From OLB7 sp966250335 (GTDB taxonomy: Bacteria > Bacteroidota > Ignavibacteria > OLB7), in assembly GCA_966250335.1 (NCBI GenBank), contig CBINGZ010000008.1, forward strand, positions 1 through 64,000: a stretch of 64,000 nucleotides of DNA, written 5' to 3'. The notes below the pieces were generated by a model. The model saw only the letters and a list, made by a program, of their open reading frames with translations. It was not told the DNA's origin and made no database searches. How positions within the stretch are numbered: position 1 is the stretch's first letter; each line of letters opens with the position of its first letter. The translations under genes were made by a program, and so were the position numbers. This document shows positions 25,002 to 35,119 of the stretch, piece by piece.

Positions 25002-28000
25002 ATGACGTTGTCCCGTCACTTTGCGAAAGCGTTTGCGCTGGTCGCCATGACGGCGTTCGGCTTGGAGGCTTCCGCCCAGATGAACCCCACGGTAGATACC
25101 AGGGGTCATATGGGTATCGGAACAGTCCAGCCCGACCCCGCCGCCATTCTCGATCTTACATCGACGACCGCGGGTCTTCTTCTTCCCCGGATGACACAGG
25201 CGCAGATCGATGCCCTTGTCAACCCGCCCACCGGTCTGCTGGTGTTCAACACCTCGACCAATGAGCTGAACTACAACTTCGGCACGGCCGGTTCCCCCTC
25301 CTGGGAAGCGCTCCTCTCCCCCTCGTCGCCGACGATCAACTCCACGGTCTGGAAGCTGAACGGCAACAGCAACGTGGGTGCGAGCGATTTTCTCGGCTCG
25401 ACGAACAGCGCGGCGGTGATCTTCAAGACCGACAACACTGAGCGTGCGCGGATCTCGGCCGGCGGCAACGTCGGTATCGGCACGACCTCCCCGGCTCAGG
25501 CTCTCGACGTGGCCGGGAACGTCCAGTTCTCCGGCGCTCTGATGCCTGCCGGCAGCGCGGGCACCAGCAGCCAGGTTCTTGTCTCCAACGGCCCCGGCGT
25601 CGCTCCGACGTGGGAGTCCTTCCCCTTCTTCTCGGTGGACGGGGATGTGACCGGACCCACGAACAACACGGTGATCGACCCGGCAAACCCCGGTATCGGA
25701 GACCGCCTGATCGCCGGTGTCAACAACGGCACCACGACGATCAACGACGCCCGGGTGAACGATACGCTGACGATCAACGGCGGCACGATCGACAACACGC
25801 CGATCGGCGCCACCGGTCGCAGCACCGGCGCCTTCACCTCCATCGACGTGACCGGCAACGCGATCGTCGGCGGTGACGTCATCGCCACGGACGACATTGA
25901 GGCAGGCGACAACGTTCGCGCAACCAACGATGTGACCGCCGGTGACGACGTGGAAGCCGACGACGATATCTCGGCAGGGGACGACATCACCGCCGGCGGC
26001 GATGTGATCGTCGGCCAGGATGTGAACGTCGACGGCGAGATCAACGTCGACAACGATGTGAACATCGGCGACGACCTCTTCGTCGACTTCAATGCCACGA
26101 TCGACGGCGACGTGACGCTGGGCGACTCCCCGGGCGACTCGGTGAACCTGAACGGCACCATGAGGGGACCGGGCGGCAACCATACGCTCGGCACCCTCGG
26201 CGTCGACACGACGGTGCTGACGCTCAACGGCGCCAACGGCGGCAGCTACGAGCTGACCGTCAACGGCGACGCCAACATCACCGGCACGGCGACGATCGGA
26301 ACGCTGGCGCTGAACGGCGATCTGGATATGAACCAGAACGACATCGTCGATCTCGGCAACATCCAGTTCAGCACGGCCGGATCGCAGATCGACAACACGG
26401 CCGGTGTCGTGACGATCAACGACAGCCTGGTCGTGACCGGCAACACGAACGTCGGCGGCGACGTCATCGTCACCGACGACATCGAGGCCGGAGACAACGT
26501 TCGCGCAACGAACGACGTGACGGCGGGTGACGACGTGGAAGCCGACGACGACATCTCGGCAGGGGACGACATCACCGCCGGCGGCGACGTGATCGTCGGC
26601 CAGGATATCGATGTCGACGGTGAGATCAACGTCCAGAACGACGTGAACATCGGCGACGACCTCTTCGTCGACGGGAACGCGGCGATCGACGGAGACGTGA
26701 CGCTCGGCAACGGCGACAACGACACGATCAGCATCAACGCCGGCATCGGCAGCGTGACCTTCAACGGCGCGGTCCTTCACGACGTGAACGACCCGGTCGC
26801 GGCGACCGACGCTGCGAACAAGAACTATGTAGACACCTCGATGACCGGTCGTGCATGGCTCCAGGCCGGCAACGCGGCCGATGCGGGCGACGTGCTCGGA
26901 ACGACGAACGCGCAGGATCTGAACATCATCGCAGGCGGATCGACCCGGATGACGATCGACGACGCCACCGGCAACGTCGGGATCGGCGGAGCGCCGTCGG
27001 TCGACGATCGGCTGACCGTGACGGGGCACACGAACATCAACGGCAGGCTGAACGTCGTCGACTCGACGTCGCTGCAGAACTCCGTGACCCTGGGAAGCAA
27101 CCCCGCCAATGACATTATCCTCTTCGGCACGCTGAGCGGCGAGGGCTCCGGCCACTCGCTCGGCACCCTCAACACGGACGCCACGGTCCTGACGATCAAC
27201 GGCGACGCCGGCACCGGCGCCTATGATCTGACCGTGAACGGTGACGCGAACATCACCGGCATGCTGGACATCGACGACTCGACCTCGCTGAACGGCGCGG
27301 TCAGCATCGGCGACGGGGACGACAACGTCACGATCAACGCCGGCACCGGCGCGGTCACCTTCAGCGGTTCGGTCGTCGGCGGCGTGAACACGCCGGTGAC
27401 GGGGACCGACGCCGCGAACAAGGAGTATGTCGACAACGCCATCCTCACGAGCGCCGGCTGGTCCCTTCTCGGGAACGCCGACCTGGTCGACAGCACGAAC
27501 TTCCTCGGAACCACCGACACGGCCGACCTGGAGCTGCGGGTCAACAACACGACGGTGATGCGCTACCAGGCGGGCTCGGGCGAGCCGAACATCATCGGCG
27601 GCAACGGCAACAACATCGACACCAGCTCGCACGGCGCGGTGATCGCAGGCGGCGGCGCGACCGGCGCACGGCAGACGATCGGAGCCACGAGCGATTACGC
27701 CTTCATCGGCGGCGGCAGCTCCAACTCGATCGCATTCGGCTCCAACAACGCAGTGGTCGCGGGCGGATCAAGGAACCATATCGAGAGCACCTCCCCGTAC
27801 GGAACGATCGCCGGCGGCGACTCCAACAGCGTGATGTACTCCTCCAGCTACGGAACGATCGGCGGCGGACACCTCAACAGGGTCGTAAGCGGCGCAACCT
27901 ACGGCACGATCGCCGGCGGTGACTCCAACCTGGTCTCAAGCAGCGCCAGCCACGGCTTCATCGGCGGCGGCTACGGCAACCTGGTGGCGTTCGGCCCGCT

Positions 28001-31000
28001 CTACGGAACGATCGCCGGCGGACGGCTCAACAGGGTCAACAACTCGTCGAGCTTCGGCGCGATCGCGGGCGGTGACTCCAACTCGGTGGTCAACGGGACG
28101 ACGCACGGCTTCATCGGCGGCGGCTACGGCAACACGGTCACCAACAGCAGCACCTACGGCATGATCGGCGGCGGTTACAGGAACGAGATCAGCGGCGGCG
28201 CGGTCCGGTCGGTCATCGCAGGCGGCGACTCCAACCTGATCACCAACTCCGCCAACCGTTCGTTCATCGGCGGCGGACAGTACAACTCGGTGACCGACGG
28301 TGGAACCTACTCGTCGGTCGCGGGCGGTTACAAGAACCGGGCCGCCTACAGCTACTCCTTCATCGGCGGCGGCGATTCCAACAACATCAACTCGGGCGGC
28401 ACCTACGCGACGATCGGCGGCGGTCAGCGCAACATGGCCCACGGCACGCACTCGGCGATCGCGGGCGGCCGCTATAACCAGGTGATCTTCGGATCGAACT
28501 TCAGCTCGATCAGCGGCGGCGACTCCAACATGATCAGCGGCGGCGCGTACTACAGCACAGTCGCGGGCGGACACTACAACGCGATCATGAACAGCTCCAA
28601 CAGCAGCTTCGTCGGCTCCGGTGATTCGAACATCATCCAGGGCGGCACCGTGCGCGCCGGTATCGTAAGCGGCTGGCACAACGAGATCATCAACACCTCC
28701 ACCAACTCGGTGATCGGCGGCGGACGCCAGAACAGCATCAGCGGCGGCGCGGTGAGCAGCTTCATCGGCGGCGGCGATTCCAACGCGATCACGACCTCCG
28801 CCCTGAGCAGCTCGATCGTCAGCGGTCGCCGCAACTCGATCAGCGGCGGCACGCAGTACGGCTTCATCGGCGGCGGTGATTCCAACACCCTCACGAACAC
28901 CGCCACTTACAGCTTGATCACCGGCGGTCGCCGCAACTCGATCACCGGCGGCACGCAGTACGGCTTCATCGGCGGCGGCGATTCCAACACCCTCACGAAC
29001 ACGGCCACCTACAGCTTGATCACCGGCGGACGTCGCAACTCGATCACCGGCGGCTCGCAGTACGGCTTCATCGGCGGCGGTGATTCCAACGTCCTCACGA
29101 CCAGCGCCATCTACGCTTCGATCGTCGGCGGACGCCACAACTCGGTCAACAGCGGTTCACAGTACGGCTTCATCGGCGGCGGTGATTCCAACAACCTGAC
29201 CGTCAGCGCGATGAGATCGTCGATCGTGGGCGGCAGGGGAAATACCATCACGTCGGGCTCGCCCGCGGCCTTCATCGGCGGCGGCGATTCCAACGTGATC
29301 ACGTTCGGCCCGAACGGTGTGATCGGCGGCGGACGTCGCAACCTGCTCAGCGGCAACGCGGCGTACTCCTTCATCGGCAACGGTGATTCCAACACGGTCC
29401 AGAGCGCGTACCGCTCGGCGATCGGAAGCGGCCACGGGAACGTTATCATGAACTCGAACGGCTCCTTCCTCGGCGCCGGTGATTCGAACGAGATCTCGGG
29501 CGGCGCCACAAACGGCGTGATCGGCGGCGGACGCCAGAACATGATCTCCCTCAGCTCGTACCAGGGATTCATCGGCAGCGGTGATTCCAACACGATCACC
29601 GGTGGTGCAAGCAGATCGTCGATCGTCGGCGGCACTGCGAACACCATCTCGACGGGGACGAACAACTCGTTCATCGGCGGCGGCGACACGAACCTGATCA
29701 CGAGCGGCGCGCCCAACTCGGGAATCGTGAGCGGACGCGCCAACACGATCACGACGAGCGCCTCGATGTCGGGCATCATGGCCGGACGGAGGAACACCAT
29801 CACCTCCGGCGCCGCCTACTCGACGATCGGAGCGGGTGATTCGAACACGATCACGATCGGCTCCTCCTACTCCGTGATCGGGGCAGGTACCGCCAACCTG
29901 ATCACTTCGAGCAGCACGAACTCGGTGATCGGCGGCGGTGACTCCAACTCGATCAGCGGCCAGAACGGCTCCATCGTGGGCGGACGCAGGAACACCCTGC
30001 AGGTCGGAGCCACCATGGGGGCCATCGTCGGCGGTCAGAACAACACGGTGGGAAGCGGCGCCACCCATTCGACCATCGCCGGCGGTATCAGCAACACGAT
30101 CGGTGTCGGCGCCCCCTACTCGGGCATCGGAAGCGGTCGTGGACACAACATCAACAGCGCGAGCCACGACTTCATCGGCGCCGGTGATTCCAACACCATC
30201 ACCACCAGCTCGAACGGGTCGATGATCGGAGCGGGACGCCGGAACAGCATGATGGGCGGAGCACAGTACGCCGCGATCGTCGCCGGCGAGCTCAACCTGA
30301 TCAACAACGGCTCGGTCGGCTCGGTGATCGGCGGCGGTAACGGCAACAGCATCACCTCGGGCGGCGCACGCTCGATGATCGGCAGCGGTGATACGAACCT
30401 GATCACCAACAGTGCGGCAAACTCGCTCATCGGCGCCGGAAGTCGCAACACGATCTCGAACAGCGCCACCTACTCGGTGATCGGCAGCGGCCGCGGTAAC
30501 ATGATCTCGAACAGCTCGAACAGCTCGGCGATCGGCGGCGGCGACACCAACCTGATCACGAACGGTTCGCCCAGCTCGTTCATCGGCGGTGGCTCCACCA
30601 ATACGATCACGTCGGCAGTCCAGTCGGCGATCGGCGGCGGACGCACGAACAACATTTCGTTCGGCGCCGACTACTCCACGATCGGCGGCGGCGATTCCAA
30701 CGTGATCAGCAACAGCGCAGCCAACGCGGTGATCGGCGGCGGACGCCTCAACTCGCTCTCGACCGGATCGCTGTTCAGTACGATCGGCGGCGGCTACGGC
30801 AACACCATGCAGAGCGCCTCGAACTACGGAACCATCGGCGGCGGCTCCAGCAACGTCCTCAACGCGGGAGCGGAGTGGGGGACGATCGGCGGCGGTGATT
30901 CCAACAGAATCGATAACTCATCGGATGAGGCCACGATCGGCGGCGGTAACGCCAACCTGATCACCAACGGGTCGACGAGCGCCACGATCGGCGGCGGCAG

Positions 31001-31925
31001 CGACAACATGATCGACCTCTCGACAGGGGCGACGATCTCCGGCGGTGCGATCAACAGCATCGACAGCGCGTCGCTCTACGCGACGATCGGCGGCGGTAAC
31101 ACCAACACGATCGCCGACTCCGCAGACGGCGCCACGATCGCCGGCGGCACGAACAACGGCATCGGAATCAGGGCCGATTATGCCACGATCAGCGGCGGCA
31201 ACAGCAACGGCATCAGCGACGACGCATCGTACTCGACGATCGCCGGCGGCCGCGACCTGACCCTCTCGGGCCCACGGAGCTTCGGCTTCAACGCGGGGGA
31301 CACGACCGGAGCGGCAACGCTCGCGATCTCCGAGGCCGAGGTTGCAGTAATCGGCAACGCCGATCTGATCCTTGCCAACAGCAACAACACGGCGAGCGCG
31401 CTCCGCTTCTACGAGGCGAACTCGACCGTCGGCGCGTTCCCGCCGGCAGGGGTGAACTACACCTCGTTCCAGGCGACGGCACAGTCGGGCGATATCGTCT
31501 ACACGCTTCCGCCGACGCAGGGGAACCCGAACGAAGTGCTGACGAACGACGGATCGGGCGTGCTGACCTGGGCTCCCAGCGGCAGCGTGATCATCAACAA
31601 CGTCAACTCCACCAGCACGATGGGGGGCGCCTTCAGCACCGACCAGAACAATCTGGTCCTTGACTCGACGGCAACCTTCTTCCGGATGGAATCGACGATG
31701 GGGGTGAACATCACCGGCATCGCCAACGGTGTCGACGGACGTACCCTGGTGATCGCGAACGTCGGTTCCAACGACATCACGCTCACGAACATGGACAACG
31801 CTTCGGACCCGGAGAACCAGTTCCTGCTTCCGGGCGGAAGCGACGTGACGATCGGAGCCGACGGTATCGTGACGCTTGTCTACGATGCCACCTCGCAGTT
31901 CTGGCGCTTCGTCTCGAGCAACTAA
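25002..31925 (+). CDS. Giant secreted repeat protein (Gly-rich IxGGxxN beta-solenoid), adhesin/fibre-like
   Basis: A 2307-residue protein with a signal peptide ending in ASAQ; ATG 25002 is preceded by GGAG. Layout: a short fibre-type start (ILDLTSTTAGLLLPRM, GIGTTSPAQALDVAG); an Asp-rich tract of six-residue steps (GDDVEADDDISAGDDI style) present twice; a linker; then about residues 879-2085 made of roughly 70 units of 16-17 residues with core I-x-G-G-x-x-N-x-I, often alternating GGGDSN and GGRRN. A C-terminal domain of about 220 residues contains YTLPPTQGNPNEVL and ends at FWRFVSSN. It should form a long beta-solenoid, similar in idea to YadA-type heads. No transmembrane anchor, S74 chaperone or T9SS tail is visible. 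Function unknown; surface fibre or adhesin is inferred. Confidence 0.85.
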   Translation: MTLSRHFAKAFALVAMTAFGLEASAQMNPTVDTRGHMGIGTVQPDPAAILDLTSTTAGLLLPRMTQAQIDALVNPPTGLLVFNTSTNELNYNFGTAGSPSWEALLSPSSPTINSTVWKLNGNSNVGASDFLGSTNSAAVIFKTDNTERARISAGGNVGIGTTSPAQALDVAGNVQFSGALMPAGSAGTSSQVLVSNGPGVAPTWESFPFFSVDGDVTGPTNNTVIDPANPGIGDRLIAGVNNGTTTINDARVNDTLTINGGTIDNTPIGATGRSTGAFTSIDVTGNAIVGGDVIATDDIEAGDNVRATNDVTAGDDVEADDDISAGDDITAGGDVIVGQDVNVDGEINVDNDVNIGDDLFVDFNATIDGDVTLGDSPGDSVNLNGTMRGPGGNHTLGTLGVDTTVLTLNGANGGSYELTVNGDANITGTATIGTLALNGDLDMNQNDIVDLGNIQFSTAGSQIDNTAGVVTINDSLVVTGNTNVGGDVIVTDDIEAGDNVRATNDVTAGDDVEADDDISAGDDITAGGDVIVGQDIDVDGEINVQNDVNIGDDLFVDGNAAIDGDVTLGNGDNDTISINAGIGSVTFNGAVLHDVNDPVAATDAANKNYVDTSMTGRAWLQAGNAADAGDVLGTTNAQDLNIIAGGSTRMTIDDATGNVGIGGAPSVDDRLTVTGHTNINGRLNVVDSTSLQNSVTLGSNPANDIILFGTLSGEGSGHSLGTLNTDATVLTINGDAGTGAYDLTVNGDANITGMLDIDDSTSLNGAVSIGDGDDNVTINAGTGAVTFSGSVVGGVNTPVTGTDAANKEYVDNAILTSAGWSLLGNADLVDSTNFLGTTDTADLELRVNNTTVMRYQAGSGEPNIIGGNGNNIDTSSHGAVIAGGGATGARQTIGATSDYAFIGGGSSNSIAFGSNNAVVAGGSRNHIESTSPYGTIAGGDSNSVMYSSSYGTIGGGHLNRVVSGATYGTIAGGDSNLVSSSASHGFIGGGYGNLVAFGPLYGTIAGGRLNRVNNSSSFGAIAGGDSNSVVNGTTHGFIGGGYGNTVTNSSTYGMIGGGYRNEISGGAVRSVIAGGDSNLITNSANRSFIGGGQYNSVTDGGTYSSVAGGYKNRAAYSYSFIGGGDSNNINSGGTYATIGGGQRNMAHGTHSAIAGGRYNQVIFGSNFSSISGGDSNMISGGAYYSTVAGGHYNAIMNSSNSSFVGSGDSNIIQGGTVRAGIVSGWHNEIINTSTNSVIGGGRQNSISGGAVSSFIGGGDSNAITTSALSSSIVSGRRNSISGGTQYGFIGGGDSNTLTNTATYSLITGGRRNSITGGTQYGFIGGGDSNTLTNTATYSLITGGRRNSITGGSQYGFIGGGDSNVLTTSAIYASIVGGRHNSVNSGSQYGFIGGGDSNNLTVSAMRSSIVGGRGNTITSGSPAAFIGGGDSNVITFGPNGVIGGGRRNLLSGNAAYSFIGNGDSNTVQSAYRSAIGSGHGNVIMNSNGSFLGAGDSNEISGGATNGVIGGGRQNMISLSSYQGFIGSGDSNTITGGASRSSIVGGTANTISTGTNNSFIGGGDTNLITSGAPNSGIVSGRANTITTSASMSGIMAGRRNTITSGAAYSTIGAGDSNTITIGSSYSVIGAGTANLITSSSTNSVIGGGDSNSISGQNGSIVGGRRNTLQVGATMGAIVGGQNNTVGSGATHSTIAGGISNTIGVGAPYSGIGSGRGHNINSASHDFIGAGDSNTITTSSNGSMIGAGRRNSMMGGAQYAAIVAGELNLINNGSVGSVIGGGNGNSITSGGARSMIGSGDTNLITNSAANSLIGAGSRNTISNSATYSVIGSGRGNMISNSSNSSAIGGGDTNLITNGSPSSFIGGGSTNTITSAVQSAIGGGRTNNISFGADYSTIGGGDSNVISNSAANAVIGGGRLNSLSTGSLFSTIGGGYGNTMQSASNYGTIGGGSSNVLNAGAEWGTIGGGDSNRIDNSSDEATIGGGNANLITNGSTSATIGGGSDNMIDLSTGATISGGAINSIDSASLYATIGGGNTNTIADSADGATIAGGTNNGIGIRADYATISGGNSNGISDDASYSTIAGGRDLTLSGPRSFGFNAGDTTGAATLAISEAEVAVIGNADLILANSNNTASALRFYEANSTVGAFPPAGVNYTSFQATAQSGDIVYTLPPTQGNPNEVLTNDGSGVLTWAPSGSVIINNVNSTSTMGGAFSTDQNNLVLDSTATFFRMESTMGVNITGIANGVDGRTLVIANVGSNDITLTNMDNASDPENQFLLPGGSDVTIGADGIVTLVYDATSQFWRFVSSN
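25875..26675 (+). repeat. Asp-rich coding segment duplicated 585 bp apart
   Basis: A segment of about 220 bp starting at GACGTCATCG (25875) recurs almost exactly from 26460, an offset of 195 codons. Both copies encode the same chain of Asp-rich hexapeptide-like steps, which could bind calcium. Confidence 0.85.
28854..29261 (+). repeat. Four tandem 102-bp repeats within the giant gene
   Basis: CAGTACGGCTTCATCGGCGG recurs at 28854, 28956, 29058 and 29160, exactly 102 bp (34 codons, two protein units) apart. The first two units are almost identical even at silent positions, so this part was amplified recently, probably by slippage or unequal recombination. Confidence 0.9.
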
Positions 31926-31965
31926 TCGCTGCACGAGACGTCGCATCGACGACGTACTGAGATCG

Positions 31966-32002
31966 GGCGTCGGCCCTCCCCCACGGGGGATGGGCCGACG
32001 CC
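31966..32002 (+). terminator. Terminator-like hairpin after the giant gene
   Basis: GGCGTCGGCCC (31966-31976) pairs perfectly with GGGCCGACGCC (31992-32002), with further C/G pairing inside. It lies 41 bases after the stop. No T-tract follows. Confidence 0.65.
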
Positions 32003-32457
32003 GATCGAAGAGAAGAGCACCGCAGCATTCCGGTCCGACCATCCGGACCCCGCAGACCTCCAGACCACCCCCCCCCTCCGTTCCCTACTGCGTGCTCCGA
32101 TCGGGCCCCGCCCCTGAGAAGCTGCCCAGGTTCCTTGAACAACGGCATCGATGACCGCCGTCCAAGGTTATCCTGCTGTCATATCTTATTCATATCTTAG
32201 ACCGATTCTGATGCGGGGACCGTCCCGCACGATCCCCGCATCGGAACCGGTTTGGCAATCCTCATACTGAGGAACCGGAACGTAGCACGAAGGCTCGGGG
32301 AGGAATCGACCGGTGGTTCCCGCTTCGAGCGGGAGGACGTGATGATCGGCGGCGGCGAAGGCTCATCGGCCGAACCGCATCGACTTCCAACATTTCGTTC
32401 ATAGCCATCGAGTCGAAGTGTGAAACGATCTTTCTATCATTCACAAGTAGTACCACC
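32003..32457 (+). other. Upstream region of the second fibre-like gene
   Basis: No gene is seen. TCATATCTTA occurs twice in tandem with an 11-bp period (32179-32200). A perfect 10-bp hairpin follows at once, GATGCGGGGA (32210-32219) against TCCCCGCATC (32233-32242). No exact TAnnTTTG box was found, so the promoter is not located. Confidence 0.4.
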
Positions 32458-34977
32458 ATGAAGAAACTGCCACTAGCTCTGGTACTTGCCGTCGGAGCAT
32501 GTACGGCCGCGGCAACGGCACAGACGTACCGCCCGACGCACGCCACACAGCTCTTCCTCTCCGGCGGAGGTTCGCCGATCAAGCCGCTGACGCTCCAGGC
32601 GCCGACGCTTGCCAGTCCCTACACGCTGACCTTCCCGGCAAACGACGGCAACGGGAACGAGTTCCTGCAGACCGACGGCAACGGCAATCTGGTCTGGGCG
32701 ACGGCAGGGAGCGCGCTCCTTCCGTTCACCGGAACGATGGCGAGCGCCGGCATCCTCGTCGATGTCACGAACACCGGCACCGGTGACGTCGCCCAGTTCG
32801 AGATCAACAACGCTGCGAGCACGGGGAACGCGCTGACCGCGATCACCAACGGCACCGGCCTGGCAATCCTTGCCAACGGCGGCGTTCAGGTGAGCAACGG
32901 CAACCTGACCCTGGCGAACACCGGCACCGCCGGACAGCTGCGGCTGCATGAGGCGGGGGGATCGGACTACACCGCCCTCACGGCGCAGGACCAGTCGGGG
33001 AACAACATCACGTATACGCTGCCGGCGGCCAACGGCTCCGCCGGGCAGGTTCTTGCGATCGCCTCCTCGCCGGCTCCGACCAGCACCTCCGCCACGCTCG
33101 AGTGGGCCGCCGGCGACGGCAACGTGTCGCACAACGCCACGCTGACCGGCAACGGCAGCTCGGGGAGCCCCCTCGGCATCAACCTGGGGAACAGCAACAC
33201 CTGGACGGCGAACCAGACCTTCGGCGGAACCTTCCTGATCACGTCGAACTCGCGCATCGCCATGACCAACAGCGACAACAACTCGCGCGACCTCCGTATC
33301 CAGGAGCCGAGCGGCACCGGGAGCCAGTATATCGGCATCCGCGCGCCGAACCTGAGCAACAACGGCAACTATGTGTGGCCGGCGGTGGTGGGGACGGTCG
33401 GTCAGGTGCTGACGATCCAGACCTCGAACGCAGGCGGGTTCAACGACTCGGCAAGCCTGCACTGGACGACTCCGGTCACCGGGCTCACGCTCCCCTACTC
33501 GCAGAGCGCCAGCGACGCCGGAGCGCTCTTCTCCCTGACGAACACCGACGGCACCACCGGCGGAGCCGGAGCGTTTACCATCAATAACGCGAGCAACAGC
33601 GGCGCAGCGCTGACGGCGACGACGAACGGCACCGGTCCCGCGATCATGGCTTCGGGAAATCTGGTCGTGACCGGCACGAGCAACCTTCAGGGCCAGATCG
33701 GGAGCACGACGGGCAATCTTCAGCTTGCCGACAACGTCGGCATCACGGGTGATCTCGACATCGGCGCCGGCAACTTCACCGTAGCCGCGGCAACGGGGAA
33801 CACGGCGATCGGGGGCACGCTGGAGGTGGTCGGTGAGATCGACGCCCAAGGTGAGATCACAAGCTCCACCGGCAACGTGACGGTCAACGACGACCTTGTG
33901 CTTACCAATAACGGGACCGCAAACGAGCTTCGTATGCACGAGCCGAGCGGCAGTGGAGGCGAGTACACGGCGTTCGTCGCGCAGGCGCAGGCGAACAACC
34001 TCACCTATACCCTCCCGACGGCTCTCGGTACGGCGGGTCAGGTCCTCACGCTCGCAGCCTCACCGGCGCCCACCTCCACGGAGGCAACGCTCGAGTGGGC
34101 CGCGGTCAGCGGCGGCACCGTGACGCACAACGCCACGCTGACCGGCAACGGCACCTCCGGCAGCCCCCTCGGCATCAACCTGGGGAACAGCAACACCTGG
34201 ACGGCGAACCAGACGTTCGGCGGGACCTTCCTGATCACGTCGAACTCGCGCATCGCCATGACCAACAGCGACAACAATGCGCGCGACCTCCGCATGCAGG
34301 AGCCGAGCGGCACCGGAACCCAGTATGTCGGCATCCGCGCCCCAAGCGTGTCCCAGAACAGCAACTATGTGTGGCCGAATGCCATCGGCTCGGCGGGTCA
34401 GGTGCTGACGATCCTGAGCTCGAACGCGGGTGGGTTCAACGACTCGGCAACCCTGACCTGGACGACCCCCGGCGCCGGCAGCGGCTGGAGCCTGACCGGC
34501 AACAGCGGCACGACGGCCGGCACGGACTTCATCGGCACGACCGACAACGTCGACTTCGTGGTGAAGACCAACAACGCCGAGCGGATGCGCGTTGAGGCGG
34601 GGGGCGACGTCGGCATCGGCACGAACAACCCGGTCACGACCCTCGACGTCAACGGCAGCCTTGCGGTTCGTGGAGCCGCATCGCAGGCGAGCGCGAGCGG
34701 CGCCCTCGGTACCGTGACGGTGGCCTCCAACGTCTCGTATGTCTACTACGGCACGTCGACCGCGGCGTTCAACATCAACGGGTTCACCGGAGGGACGAAC
34801 GGCAAGATCCTGATCGTGGTCAACAACACGCCGAACGCCATGACGCTCAATAACGACGCGGGCGGAACCGACGGCATCCTCAACTTCGGTGGAGCTACCA
34901 CGATCGGCGAAGGAGCGTACATCCTCTACTACGACGGCAACCTCTCCCGCTGGGTCGTTATCAGCTCAAAGGCGTAA
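32458..34977 (+). CDS. Secreted fibre-like protein with internal duplication
   Basis: An 839-residue protein with a signal peptide (MKKLPLALVLAVGACTAAATAQ). It has no enzyme motif. The body is rich in Gly, Asn, Thr and Ser and shares with the giant protein the phrase pattern of a YTLP strand followed by a GxAGQVL turn. A block of about 115 residues (from NATLTGNG through GINLGNSNTWTANQTFGG to GGFNDSA) occurs twice, 332 codons apart. Near the end is a GIGTNNPVTTLDVNGSLAVRG block typical of tail-fibre-like proteins. The C-terminus, ending around YDGNLSRWVVISSKA, resembles that of the giant protein, suggesting a common terminal domain. A role as a surface fibre is inferred. Confidence 0.8.
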   Translation: MKKLPLALVLAVGACTAAATAQTYRPTHATQLFLSGGGSPIKPLTLQAPTLASPYTLTFPANDGNGNEFLQTDGNGNLVWATAGSALLPFTGTMASAGILVDVTNTGTGDVAQFEINNAASTGNALTAITNGTGLAILANGGVQVSNGNLTLANTGTAGQLRLHEAGGSDYTALTAQDQSGNNITYTLPAANGSAGQVLAIASSPAPTSTSATLEWAAGDGNVSHNATLTGNGSSGSPLGINLGNSNTWTANQTFGGTFLITSNSRIAMTNSDNNSRDLRIQEPSGTGSQYIGIRAPNLSNNGNYVWPAVVGTVGQVLTIQTSNAGGFNDSASLHWTTPVTGLTLPYSQSASDAGALFSLTNTDGTTGGAGAFTINNASNSGAALTATTNGTGPAIMASGNLVVTGTSNLQGQIGSTTGNLQLADNVGITGDLDIGAGNFTVAAATGNTAIGGTLEVVGEIDAQGEITSSTGNVTVNDDLVLTNNGTANELRMHEPSGSGGEYTAFVAQAQANNLTYTLPTALGTAGQVLTLAASPAPTSTEATLEWAAVSGGTVTHNATLTGNGTSGSPLGINLGNSNTWTANQTFGGTFLITSNSRIAMTNSDNNARDLRMQEPSGTGTQYVGIRAPSVSQNSNYVWPNAIGSAGQVLTILSSNAGGFNDSATLTWTTPGAGSGWSLTGNSGTTAGTDFIGTTDNVDFVVKTNNAERMRVEAGGDVGIGTNNPVTTLDVNGSLAVRGAASQASASGALGTVTVASNVSYVYYGTSTAAFNINGFTGGTNGKILIVVNNTPNAMTLNNDAGGTDGILNFGGATTIGEGAYILYYDGNLSRWVVISSKA

Positions 34978-35030
34978 GACCCGGCCGCAGGGTCTCTCCT
35001 CTTGGAGAGCACATTTCGACATCGTTCCTG

Positions 35031-35058
35031 CCAGGACGCCCGGAATCGGGCGTCCTGG
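35031..35058 (+). terminator. Terminator hairpin after the fibre-like gene
   Basis: CCAGGACGCCCG and CGGGCGTCCTGG form a perfect 12-bp stem with a GAAT loop, 53 bases after the stop. It separates the fibre gene from the DUF6916 gene. Only TTCG follows, so the U-tract is weak. Confidence 0.7.
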
Positions 35059-35119
35059 TTCGGGACGAAAACGATAAGAACAGACGCACAGACTACTGAA
35101 CGCTTTTTACCTTCATATC

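Noticed and set aside
24712..25005. 97-codon plus-strand frame upstream of the giant gene
   Set aside because: No ribosome binding site or family, and it overlaps the promoter region and the real start.
27600..31260. CRISPR array or non-coding satellite
   Set aside because: The repeats are in-frame coding units with silent differences and no unique spacers.
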